Shown: in pieces, positions 24,110 to 34,813 of the stretch
Numbering within the stretch: position 1 is the first letter of the stretch
Layout: the number at the start of each line of letters is the position of its first letter
From: Actinomortierella ambigua
Lineage: Eukaryota; Mortierellomycota; Mortierellomycetes; Mortierellales; Mortierellaceae
NCBI GenBank assembly: GCA_016098155.1
Contig: JAAAJB010000007.1
Location: forward strand, 87,321 to 151,320
Reading direction: 5' to 3'
Length of the DNA: 64,000 nt
Notes under the pieces: generated by a model
The model's database searches: none
What the model was told of the DNA's origin: nothing
Seen by the model: only the letters and a program-made list of their open reading frames with translations
Program-made: the position numbers and the translations under genes

Positions 24110-27100
24110 TTACAGCTTTGCAGCCATTGTTCGTAGGAGTGCAGCATTGTGTGCCCCAGTTTCGTCCACCAAGGCCCCGAATAATGAATTGGGCCTTTCT
24201 AGCAGCTGTCTTGGGGTATCAAACTCGGCCACCTCGCCATGCTCCATGACAAGGATCACGTTGTAGTCGATGATGGTGTTCAACCGGTGGGCAATCGTCA
24301 CTACAGTCGACGTAGCAAAGTCCTCGCGAATCGCCTTCTGGATCAGTGCATCCGTCGCCAAATCCACGCTTGCCGTCGCTGTTGAGAGTGGGGAAGGGGG
24401 AGGAGGAGGAGGAGGAGGAGGAGGAGAGAGGGCCATTAGGTATAGAGAACAGGCACGAATAGATCAACGGAGAGCCCTTGACCTCTTGTCATCAACTTTG
24501 CATCCACAACACTCATCATGACCACTTACCCTCGTCGAGCACCACAACTTTAGACTTTGCCAACAGCGCTCGTGACAGACAGACCAATTGTCTCTGACCA
24601 ACACTCAGATTCTCTCCATGAGCGGCGACTACGGCATCAAGCCCTCCATCCTGCTCAGCAACATAATTCTTGAGGTCCGATGTTTCCAATGCTCGCCATA
24701 GCTCGTCATCGGTGTATCGGCCCAGCGGATCGAGATTGTATCGGAAGGTGCCCTGGAAGAGAACCGGGTCCTGAGGAATAATAGCAATCCTGGATCGCAG
24801 GTCGGCCGTGCCCAAAGCCCCAGTCTCAATGCCGTCGATGAATATCTGGCCCTCATCCAGCTCAACCAGGCGAAAGAATGCCTGGATAAGAGACGACTTG
24901 CCGGCGCCGGTACGACCCACCACGCCAATCTTCTGGCCGCCCTGGACAACAAAGGACACGTTGCGGAGAACCCGAGGCAATCCGGCTCGGTAGCACATCG
25001 AGACGTTGGAAAACTCTATTGTTCCTTGCGATGGCCATGACGCTGCTGGTTCTGTGTCGGGTCGTACAGCTGGTGGTTCGCTGGGCAGGTTCTCGATGTA
25101 GTAGTTAAGGCGCTCTGCAGAGTTCATGTTGTTTTCCTAATGTTGGTATAGTAGACAGGACGAGCAAGTGGATGAGCGAGTATGTGTGAAAAATACGTCC
25201 GTCAGTGCTACATCAACAAGGTCATCATCCACCCAAAAAAAAATAGAAGAAGTAAACATAAATAGTTATCATCGTAATATCATCCATTACCAGCATAGTG
25301 ATCTTTTGAAGGACCCAGTTCATGTCGCCAGAGAGACGTGAAAGGTAGCTCATGACCAAACCAGCGGTGGCAGCGTCAATCGTAAAGCGTGTACCGATGA
25401 TCATCATCGCTGTTCCAAACTGAATCAAGGTACCCAGGAGATTGACGCGCAACGACAACCATCGGGCCGCTGTGATAAAAATGTAGTAAGGTCGGTTGCT
25501 GCGGTCCAAAACAGCTCGCTGGTCCTTTATCGCCGTCTCTGTCACTTTAAATGCCCGGAGCAATGTCATGCCATGAAGACATTCCGCAAAGTGTGTAAAC
25601 AGGTAGGACCGGCAGGTGGAATCCAACCGCTTGACCTCTCGACTGGTAGTCAGGTAGTAGACGCTGATCAAATAGTAGGTTGCACCGATCGGAAGGATGG
25701 CCACAGTGAGCCACGGAAAGAAAATTATGGTAAGGACAACCGTGCCCAGGGCGTTGAGCGCGGTTACAAAGATGTCGTTGATCGTCTCCCAAAAGATATT
25801 GTCCAGATCTGAGACATCCTTGCTAAATCGGTTAAGAATACGTCCAGCGGGCGTGGTGTCGAAGAACGAAAGAGGCGCTCGAAGCACATTCTCCATCGCC
25901 CGGTCGTGGATTGTGCGTGTCGTCACGATGATGATCTTGGAGAGAAGTGCGGTTGCAGTAAGACCCATGCCCAGTTGATCGAACGCAAAGACCACATAGA
26001 TGATAATCTAAATAGTGATGCAGATATGCATTGGTTAAAGTGAGGCATAAGAGGATCGTCCTATACGAGGAAATTGTATTCCGCTGATTCTTCATGCCGG
26101 CGGGGACACCATCACTTACATATTGAAACATGGGTAACCCAAGAGAGTCATTTGTCCACAAGCTGAGCCAATAGTTCATGCTACAAGAAAAACAAGTCAG
26201 AACAACGTTAGCTAGAGTCAAAAGCAGGCATTATCACAGTCTCTTGTCCATTGAATTGACGGATAGGCCAGTGCACGGTAACGTACACGACACTCTGCAC
26301 TTGTTGGATGACGTAGAAAAAGGCCGCGATGCCCCAGAGCCGCCATCCTGCAGTCTTGAAGTACGCGATATAGACACTGGAATCGATGGCACCTTTTGCG
26401 CGCTCTTCGTCCACAATCTGTTTCGCCGGTGTTTGGCCAGATGTGGAGTCAATAGAGTCTTCCTTGACATCCCTCTCCTTCTCAAGTGGCGCTGTCTGAT
26501 CGTCTCCTTGGTCTTTCTCACTGATTGGTGCAGCTCGCTCGGAAGTATTGACTGGTATCTCTGTGAGCTCACCCTTGATAGATGCACGGTCCCCCTGACT
26601 CGAAGCGCCGTCGTTCGACGATTGAGTAGAAGATACATTCTCTTCTCCACCATACTGCTCCATGAGGAGACGGAAGCTACTCTTGTCGTCGTTCATGAGC
26701 TGATTGTATGTGCCTTGTTGATCGATTTTGCCATCTTTCATGCACACAATATAGTCGACATCTGGCAGAACATGAAGCTGATGAGTAGCAATGACTCTTG
26801 TGCGTCCACGCAGCTCGCCCAGTACACATCTGTGCCAAAGATGCTTGCCGACGTGCGCATCTACTGCGGATAACGGATCATCCATCACCACCATGTCAGC
26901 ATCAAAGTAGACGCTCCTGGCCAGCGACAGACGAGCCTTCTGGCCTCCCGACAGATTGACGCCTCGTTCTCCAATCTCTGTCTGATCGCCATCTGGGAAC
27001 ATGGCTAAATCCTTCTCCATGCAACATGCCGTCACGATCCTCTGATATTTGACAGGATCCAAGGGTTGTCGGAAGAGGATATTGTCTTGGATCGTGGCAT

Positions 27101-29093
27101 TCTGAATCCATGGTGTTTGAGGTGCATAGCTGACAGTCGAGCCTCGCGTGAGGTGTCCTGCAGACATTGTCATGGAGCCCACCATCGCCTGCAGCAGCGA
27201 AGACTTGCCCGCCCCGACAGGTCCGACGACTGCAACAAGAGAGCCACGAGGGATGTGAAGGTGAATGTCCCGCAAGAATGTGATGTAGGCATCCTCCTGT
27301 TTCGTGGACGAAAGACTGTCCTCATTCTTTTCCTTCTTGCTCCTCTTGCCTGTCTTCTTCTTCTCCTTCTTGCTCTCGTCCTTTCCTGCTGGTGTGGGTG
27401 ATGGTGGTCGAGAAGGAAGGGCGGGTTCTTGCTCCCAGATAAAGTCTGCATGGTCGAACGACAGCGCAAACTCGTGCGCCGGGTCCACAGTCACCGACAA
27501 AGAGATCTCGTCCGCCAACAGGAATTTCTCAATCCGACGGATGGCAACGAGCGCGTCAAAGACTGCAGCGTAGCAGTTGGGAAGGATCTGCATCGGGACT
27601 CGAAGAATAGTGAAGTAGGAAAGGACTGGGAACACAATCTCCGCTTTCAGCTCGTGATTCGTGGCGGCATAGAGAACAAATGTCAACGCTGACGCAAATA
27701 CCGGGATTGCCTAGCGTCGACAAAAAAAAATGGGCAAAGAATGGTGTGAGAGTGACGAGTTGTTGGAGATGACAAATACATATGTGAATTTGTGTTACAT
27801 CGGATCTCAAGGCGTTTTAAAGACGAATTAGAGGAAAAGAAAGAAAGGGGTGGGTAAGAAGGTCTTACAGCGCTTGTCGCAGAGGCGAACCCTTTGTCAC
27901 GGAGAATTCGCTTGATCCCTTGCAATTCCTGGGCACGATATTCTGCCAATTTGGCCAGAAAGGATGGCTCCCAGGCAAAAAACTTGATGACTTTGATGCC
28001 CTGGACAATCTCTGTTGTCAGTTTCATCCGCGCATCGGTGACCTGAGAGGCCTCCTTCCGTATAGGAGCCAGGAGACCCATAAAGTATGCTTGGATTGGA
28101 TTGGCAAAGAGCAAGATGACCGCACCGATCAAGGCGCTGGGGCCAATCAGATCGATTAAGAGACCGATGACGGCGATAATAAAAATCGGACAGGCGACGG
28201 CGATGAGCGCTTGGAGACCGGCAGTGTCGATTCTGCTCACATCGGTCGACATGAGGTTGATGATTTTGCCGTCTGGGAACGCTAGATGCGATCGGGCCGA
28301 GAGAACGGTTGCCTTGCGGAAAACGGCATCTGTCAAAATAGTTCGAGCTTGAATGCCCACACGGAACGACCGAATATTGAATTGTTGGTAGGTGATAGCC
28401 ATCCATGCAGCCAGCAGCAACATGCCCACGGCGAGACCGTATCCTTGGGCAATCGGGGGTGGTTGACTCGGATTGGACTGAGCCTCTTTGACGTGCTGCA
28501 GGATCTGGAAGTGGGATGATAGGGCAGCAGATTAAGGTTTAGCAGCGCCCTTGAGTAACGATTCAGGGGCAATGATCGGTCGCGAAGGGAGGTGAGAATT
28601 TCTTACCGCACGGAGAATGATGGGATTCAGAATCTGGCAGACATCTGATAGTGGGGTGAGAGATGACGACCGTTACTGTTAGATGGCTTGTGCCTGGAGG
28701 AGAGAGAATGACACTGCCGTTGGGGTGGGGGGGGGAGTTACCTCCAAGTTCCAGGACCAGGAAGGCCACGAAATATGGCTTCCATAAAACAGCGGCAATA
28801 GCTCTGCCGAGAGAGGGCTTCCCTCCTTTGGTTTCAGCCCTCTGGTGTTGGTGATCCCAGGCAGCCTGGAAGGCATTGCCGAGGGTAGTAGCCTTGCGCT
28901 CATCTAGAACCTCATACAGATCTGCCTCCTCGATTGCCTGGCGATTTCCTCGGCGAAAGAGTCCATCGAGCCAAAAGAAGCTCCATCGGCTAAAGACATT
29001 TGCTGTTGCTTCTGGGGAGATAGGGGCGCCACTTGAAGACTCTGTTTCTGGCAGTTTTTCCTGCTGAGGTTCCTTCTCTGATGACATCTCCAT
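24110..29093 (-). CDS. ABCC-type (MRP/YOR1-like) ABC transporter
   Basis: Eight exons (minus): 29093-28742, 28644-28607, 28504-27869, 27710-26287, 26180-26120, 26007-25291, 25136-24530 and 24378-24110; 1367 aa with all phases consistent. The ATG at 29093 is the first in frame. The order is TMD1-NBD1-TMD2-NBD2 with no TMD0, as in short ABCC proteins. NBD1: Walker A GPVGAGKS (505-512), signature LSGGQ (595-599), Walker B ending VVMDD (619-620), the degenerate ABCC form. NBD2: Walker A GRTGAGKS (1150-1157), signature LSVGQ (1253-1257), VVVLDE with catalytic E1278. Such pumps export organic anions, conjugates or drugs from plasma membrane or vacuole; the substrate cannot be read from sequence. 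NBD1 carries a Lys-rich insertion (about 437-481) before Walker A, and the NBD1-TMD2 linker is Ser/Glu-rich. The last intron splits NBD2 right after LDE. Confidence 0.93.
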
Positions 29094-29730
29094 GCAATGC
29101 GAGATGAGGAATGAGTAAAAAAACAAAAACAAAAAAAAGAAGTGAAGAGCAATAACAACTCAAAACACGGACATTCAAACCATGAACAAGGACTAATCCA
29201 AAAAAGGGCACGAAGCTTACTTGGAGATCGGTAGACTCATCGTTTCCAACATGCAGGAAGCTTGGTGTCTAGTGGACTCTCAACTCCCAATGCTCCTCAA
29301 ACACCATAGCCTTTATCACCTTTCGACTGTGCAAAGCCATATCGCCTCCCCCGTCTGTTCGTGTGACTCTGCTATTGGTGGTCAACTCATCTAGCAAGGA
29401 TACACGGCCCATTTCCACTCAGTGGCGTTAACATTGGTAACTTGAACACTAGAGTTATATCTTATTAAATTTCTTGCTCTCCCCACATCATACCATTTGC
29501 CCTTACTCGTCATACGACCCTGACGTCTATACGATTCTGAAACCATTGTCTCTGACAAAGAAGCTGGCACTCCTTTCATGATTTATGGATGCTGAACAAC
29601 TGAATTGGATTGGATTGGATTGAATGCTGAGTGAGACAAAATGGAAAAAAAAACAAAAATGCTTGATTGTGTGGTATCGATCAATTTCGAGGTGGCAGCA
29701 GGGTGCCGTGGGAGAGAAAAAATGAATTCT
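29094..29730. promoter_or_regulatory. Upstream region of the ABC transporter gene
   Basis: About 640 bases lie between the transporter start and the stop of the next minus-strand gene. It includes an ATTGG pentamer repeat near 29605-29622 and an A-rich leader. I see no convincing coding sequence or RNA gene. Confidence 0.5.
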
Positions 29731-30334
29731 TTATGCTACAGGTGTCTTGACTTCCTCCTTTGCAGGTGCTGCTGCTTCTGCTGCAGGCGCTGTTGATGTG
29801 GCTGTTTGGAAATCGGCATGGATATTGGAGGTCACGGGAATAGAAGCTGCACGCTGGGCATCTGCATCACTACCATAGAGAATCTCCTTTCGTCGCTCGT
29901 TTGCCGAGCGGATCTGCATCTCACGGTTGCGGCGCTCAAAGTTTGTGAATGCTGTATCCGATCCGTTACCAAAACCACCCAGGAAGGCAGCCACCATCAA
30001 CCAACCCTAATACAGAGAGAGCGAGAGAGACAGAGAAAGAGATGTGAGTATTTTGGATTATTCGCTCGCTAATTTTTGCTCCACAGAGAGGGCATAGGCA
30101 AGGGAGATGGGAGAGAGAGAGAGAGGGTATGTGTGTATAGGGACAGGTATGATATGGCATAGTAGCTTAAGATACCTTCTGAGGAGGACGAATGGCACGG
30201 AAACGGGGCGAGGTGGCGGTCAAGACGCCTCCGACAAAGAGAGCGACGGTGCAGTACTTGACGGCACCAATGGCACCACCACGCATGGCCTCAGTGGCGG
30301 CCATGTCGTCGTCGTTCTGCTTAATAAGACGCAT
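29731..30334 (-). CDS. Small two-helix membrane protein, unknown
   Basis: Two exons (minus), 30334-30176 and 30006-29731, phase 0, 144 aa. The start MRLIKQNDDDMAATEAMRGG precedes a hydrophobic helix (about residues 20-40, AIGAVKYCTVALFVGGVLTA). A short basic loop (SPRFRAIRPPQKG) leads to a second hydrophobic segment (about 54-66, WLMVAAFLGGFGNG). Then follows a charged helix rich in Arg/Glu (NFERRNREMQIRSANERRKE) and an Ala/Pro/Thr-rich tail. There is no signal peptide. A Gly-rich pair of helices around a short loop is common in small mitochondrial inner-membrane proteins such as respiratory-complex accessory subunits, but I cannot name the family. Both exons look well constrained and splice cleanly, so I regard it as a real gene. 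Confidence 0.75.
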
Positions 30335-31131
30335 TGTGTATGTGTGGTGGGGTGAGTAAGGTGGAGAGGTGAGAAATGGAGAGAAAAAGAAAGAATGAGA
30401 GAGAGAGTGAGGAGGTGTAACTGTTGTTGACGAATTGGCTAGTCGGTGAAGGAATGGGGAGTTGATTCAGCCGGTATTTATGCGGTGGCACCCTTTCCCA
30501 GTTTGGACATGGTCCGACGGAAAAAAATGAAGTGGTTTCGCACCCCTTCCGTGCTCCGGCGGTGTGGAAGAGAGTCCGCGATCCGCTCCCTCAAAGTATT
30601 TTCTTTTCCGATAGAGAGAGAGAGGGAGAAGGGGGGGGTGGTTCCAGGGATCCGGTGCACTGGTAAACAAGTCAGGCAGCAGACATGTTGTGTGGGAGAG
30701 CTGAACAACGGAGATCGGTGGCTGGATGGATGGGATCTCTTTCTCTCTCTCTCTCTTCTCTTCTACCTTCCCTTTGTGGACAATAGACTTGTCCAAAGTT
30801 GATCTGCAAACGGATTCTTCGCTGCGCAGTCGCAACAACGTGGGGACTGAACCATTTTGTCCTCACTGTGTATTGGCTCATTGGCTGGCTCACCCCTCCA
30901 AACTCCACGAAACAGGGCATCGGACCCCTCCGCTCCCTCCTCCCTCTCTTTCGGATGATCCCATTTTTTTATTCGCTCACACTTTATAATAATTACCGTG
31001 CTTCCCCGTGCCCCCTCCCATCTGACGCCCCCTCTGTTGGAAGGTTTGATTGGCTCTGCCTGCCCCTGTGCTGCTGCTGAACAATTGAAAGGGAGAGGGG
31101 GGAGTAGAGACAATATAATGTTCGTTCACTT
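30335..31131. promoter_or_regulatory. Upstream region of the small membrane-protein gene
   Basis: About 800 bases between the small-protein start and the 3' end of argininosuccinate lyase (both minus). It is rich in GA and CT microsatellite-like runs (about 30390-30420, 30615-30640, 30738-30755). No gene is visible on either strand. Confidence 0.5.
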
Positions 31132-32629
31132 TTATTGAAGCCAAGCCTTCAGGGTGTCGATCTGCGCCTGCACAGTCACACGGCTGGTGCCTCCTGGCGT
31201 GCATCGATTGTCGATGCTCTTCTCATAGTTCCACACCCCCATGACGTCCTCCTCAAAGGACGGATGCAGCTTCTTGAAATCCTCCAGCGTCAGGTCAGCC
31301 ATGCTGCACTTGCGCTCCTCCGCCAGTCGGACAGCCTCGCCTGAAATGTGATGTGTCTCACGGAAGGGGACGCCTTTGCGAACCAGGTACTCTGCCAGAT
31401 CTGTCGCCAGCATGTCTGTGCTGAGAGCTGCCCTCATGCGCTCTGGCCGAATGGTCAGAGTCGACAGGACGCCTGTAGTGATCTGGATCGATCCCATCAG
31501 AGTATCATACGCATCAAAGACTGGCTCTTTGTCCTCTTGCAGATCCTTGTTGTAAGTGCTTGGGGTGCCCTTGTAGGCCATCATGAAGCCAGCAAGGTCT
31601 CCGTACACGCGTCCAGACTTGCCACGAAGCAGTTCGAGACTGTCAGGGTTCTTCTTTTGGGGCATCAGGCTGCTTCCCGTGCTATTAAACAAAAGACAAA
31701 ATAGAGTTAGACTGTTTGTCAAAGAGTCATAAAATAAATACATCACACGCTGGAGAACAAATCAAACATCAGCAACAAACAAAGTACCTGTAGGCGTCGG
31801 CCAATTGCACAAAGCCAAACTCGGCGGTGGAGTAGATGATGAGATCTTCGGCGAACCGTGAGATGTGGACCATGGTAAGCGAGGCCCAAAAGAGAAACTC
31901 GGCCACAAAGTCTCGATCACTGACACCGTAGAGCGAGTTGGGGATCAGGCCCTCGAATCCCAGCTCATCGGCCAGGAACTGGCGATCGATCTGGAAAGGG
32001 TTGCCTGCAAGTGCGCCAGAGCCAAGTGGGCAGAGGTTCATGCGGCTGATCAGCTGCTCGAGACGCTGGCAGTCGGCATGCCAACCCCATGCATGTGCAA
32101 GGATCAGATGAGACCAGCGGATTGGCTGTGCGCGCTGGAGATGTGTGTATCCAGGCATGATCACATCAATCTCGCTCTCGGCACGCTCCACTGCCGCTGC
32201 GATGAGCTCCTTGAGAACAATGACCAACTTGCGCGCCTCATCGCGGACCCAGATGCGGAAATCGGTGGCCACCTGGTCGTTACAGCTGCGGCCGGTGTGC
32301 AGCTTGCCAGAGATATGAGTGCCAATAATCTCGCCGAGGCGGCGCTCGTTCGCCGTGTGGATATCCTCGTCGCCGTCCTGCAGGACAAACTGCCCGGCTT
32401 CCCATTCCTTGAGGACAGCATCGAGACCCTCCTGCAGCTTGTCGCACTCATCTTGGGTGATAATGTTCTTGCGGGCAAGGGCCTTGGCATAGGCTTTGGA
32501 GCCAACTACATCAGCCTTGAAGAAACGCGAGTCAAAGGAGATCGAGGCGTTGAACTTCTCCATTAACGGATCTGTCTTGCCAGAGAAGCGGCCTCCCCAA
32601 AGTTTCCGAGCAGCAGGAGCAGTAGCCAT
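31132..32629 (-). CDS. ARG4: Argininosuccinate lyase
   Basis: Two exons (minus), 32629-31788 and 31681-31132, joined in phase to 463 aa, the usual length of the enzyme. It cleaves argininosuccinate to arginine and fumarate, the last step of arginine synthesis. Family blocks are complete: KLWGGRFSG at the start, [30 protein letters not shown], and the signature loop [12 protein letters not shown] with the catalytic serine. The intron lies directly before that loop (AYR-AG|C-ACG-GGA), so correct splicing is needed for activity. It is divergent from the Myb-repeat gene across a 293-base region. Nothing suggests inactivity. Confidence 0.97.
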
Positions 32630-32672
32630 TGTGTATAGTCTGTATGTACGAAAGAGGTGGAAGAGTTGAAAG

Positions 32673-32707
<35 letters not shown>

Positions 32708-32922
32708 GCTGGTGCTATTGCTGTTGTTGCGTGGTTAGAGTGGTAGCAAGTGGGAAGACAAGTGGTTGTGGGGTCAAAGGTACGAGGGTAAAAGATTGGT
32801 TATTGGCATCCCCCTTTTAAAGCGGGAGATGTGACTGCTTCAACTCACCTGGTCATGAATTAGAGTTTTGCATCGATGCCCTATCCTCTCCACCTGTACC
32901 TCTTTCTCCCCTCCTCAGTTGC
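32630..32922. promoter_or_regulatory. Short bidirectional promoter between ARG4 and the Myb-repeat gene
   Basis: Both start codons face away from this 293-base gap, so the two promoters must share it. A GTT repeat occupies 32672-32709. I looked for a Gcn4-type TGACTC site and found only TGACTGC near 32832, so general amino-acid control is not shown. Confidence 0.5.
32672..32709. repeat. (GTT)n microsatellite in shared promoter
   Basis: About twelve GTT units run just upstream of the ARG4 start codon, in its leader or core promoter. Confidence 0.9.
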
Positions 32923-34719
32923 ATGGTAGTCTCCATCTTCATCGGCCGATCTTCACTGCTCCGGGCATGCTTCGCTGAACCATGTCCGGCACAGGCATTT
33001 TCAAGAAGATCACTTGCCGTGATCCCGTCCTCTCCAGCTCCCAGAGCTGTAGCAGCTGTAGCTACGGCAGCGGCAACAATGGCAGCCTCAACAGTGATAC
33101 CACATTCGTGTACTTTGCTCACGGATACTTCCACACCAACAGCAGGCCCACCGGCAGATCGGCAGGACGACACACTCGCGGCAATTCCCACGGGCGACAA
33201 ACAACAGGCAGCTGCTGCCACCCAGCCTTCCCACACACATGTAGCCTCCTTCAGGATACTCGCTAAAGCCCGCAACAATGCGCCTTGGACACCCCAGGAC
33301 GACCGTAGGCTGGTAGCACTCAGGGTCCAGGGGTGCACTTGGGGAACGATCGCATCGATCCTCAGTCGCCACAGGACAGCGTGCAGTCGTCGCTACGACC
33401 AGCTGTCTATGAACGGTTGGCCAAGCGACGTAGTAGAGTGTGATAGTACCGGTCAAATTAATCCCATGTTCGCCGAGCACTCTGAGAACCGCGAGCTACT
33501 CTTCCGCCTTGTCAACCAAGGTACTTCGTGGAAGCAGATCGGCTACGTGTTTGGGCTAAAGGCAAATGTCTGTCAAATCCAGTGGCGACGTCTCCGGAGG
33601 CAAATGGACCATTGTTCAGCCGACAAGCCCGCCGCATTCGACGATCAGCTGGAAGCCGGATCCCTCGACCGTCGGCGGTCGATCTCTTCCTCTACTTCAT
33701 CGTCTCGTTCTCGCACGGGCTTCCAGTTGGCGTTGACGCAGGCAGTGCAAGATTACGGTCCAGACCAGTGGGAGACGATCAGCCAGCAAGTGTTTGACGG
33801 GAAATTTAGCCCGGCGTGGTTGCGGTACCAGTATGTGAGGCATGAGCAAGAACGGACCAAGTGGACCAAGCTGGAGGACCAACAGTTGCTGAGTGCCGTT
33901 CGAGCGATGATTGAGCCTTCCATAATCGGCCAATGTAGCGACCTCACACTTTCACAGTGGGAGATCATTGCCTCGGGGCTTGGTGGGCAGCGCGCTGTAG
34001 ACGAGTGTCGCAAGCGATGGAGAAAGCTTCGGTTGACTAATCCATCACACAACAACACGTGCATGGCCTCTCCAACCCAGAAGCATGCGGACCAAAAGAC
34101 AAAGACAGACAAGTATATGGTCTGGACTGACGAGGCATCTGCAAGACTGAAGAGTCTCGTACCAACCTGCACAAAAGATGAACATGGAAAGCGACTGATT
34201 GATTGGTTGAAGGTCGAAGACGGCATGAAACCACTTGGATATACAAAATCGCAGTGCAAAGCGAGGTGGAACCGTATGATCAAAATCTCTAGCCTGATGT
34301 CGACTTCACCTGTGATGGCAGTAACCTCCATGACAACAACTACAACCTCTACAGCAACAGTAGCAGCAACAGTCGCTGTGCCGTCGTTGTCGTCGTCCTT
34401 AGGCCGAGCCTTGGGTAGACCTTGGGAGCAACAAGAGATTGAGGCCTTGCTGCGTGGTGTAGCTGATCTGGGCGATGGGGCATGGGCAAGGATCCAACGA
34501 AAACACCTGCCAAATAGACTCGACAAGGGAATCCAAGGCAAGTGGAATGGCATCATGCGCAAACTTTGGCGTGAGAGCTTTGTCAATCTTACATCCATTG
34601 AGCATGAAGCTGAGCGGACGTACGGCCCAGTAGCGCGCAGGGACCTCGAGCTGATCGCCGTCAAATGGCCTCATCTGATTTCAAAAGCCGAGAAGAAACA
34701 CTCCTTAGAAAAAAAATAA
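32923..34719 (+). CDS. Protein with about six Myb/SANT-like repeats
   Basis: Single exon, 598 aa, from the ATG at 32923; a later start near residue 53 is possible. After an Ala/Thr-rich N-region there are about six helix-turn-helix-like units with spaced Trp or aromatic residues. (1) about 118-160, WTPQDDRRLVALRVQGCTW. (2) about 187-230, SWKQIGYVFGLKANVCQIQWRR. (3) about 265-310, DQWETISQQVF. (4) about 313-370, TKWTKLEDQQLLSAV to CRKRWRKL. (5) about 403-455, VWTDEASARLKSL to CKARWNRM. (6) about 500-550, PWEQQEIEALLRGV to IQGKWNGIMRKLW. Units 1, 4, 5 and 6 show the W-x-EE/D...R/K-W pattern of Myb DNA-binding domains. It is probably a nuclear DNA-binding protein; SNAPC4-like and Reb1-like multi-Myb proteins are the closest analogies I can suggest. 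Target sites unknown. Confidence 0.8.
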   Translation: MVVSIFIGRSSLLRACFAEPCPAQAFSRRSLAVIPSSPAPRAVAAVATAAATMAASTVIPHSCTLLTDTSTPTAGPPADRQDDTLAAIPTGDKQQAAAATQPSHTHVASFRILAKARNNAPWTPQDDRRLVALRVQGCTWGTIASILSRHRTACSRRYDQLSMNGWPSDVVECDSTGQINPMFAEHSENRELLFRLVNQGTSWKQIGYVFGLKANVCQIQWRRLRRQMDHCSADKPAAFDDQLEAGSLDRRRSISSSTSSSRSRTGFQLALTQAVQDYGPDQWETISQQVFDGKFSPAWLRYQYVRHEQERTKWTKLEDQQLLSAVRAMIEPSIIGQCSDLTLSQWEIIASGLGGQRAVDECRKRWRKLRLTNPSHNNTCMASPTQKHADQKTKTDKYMVWTDEASARLKSLVPTCTKDEHGKRLIDWLKVEDGMKPLGYTKSQCKARWNRMIKISSLMSTSPVMAVTSMTTTTTSTATVAATVAVPSLSSSLGRALGRPWEQQEIEALLRGVADLGDGAWARIQRKHLPNRLDKGIQGKWNGIMRKLWRESFVNLTSIEHEAERTYGPVARRDLELIAVKWPHLISKAEKKHSLEKK

Positions 34720-34813
34720 AAACCAAAAAAAAACTTTTTATACACTGTACTGTACGAAGTTGAGGAAAACATGAAAAAAAAATCGCGAAAAGCCGACTCC
34801 CATTGGCCAGGCT

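Noticed and set aside
33753..34664. 303-codon open frame antisense to the Myb-repeat gene
   Set aside because: It is a shadow of a well-supported coding strand; the translation is Ser/Cys-rich and lacks domains.
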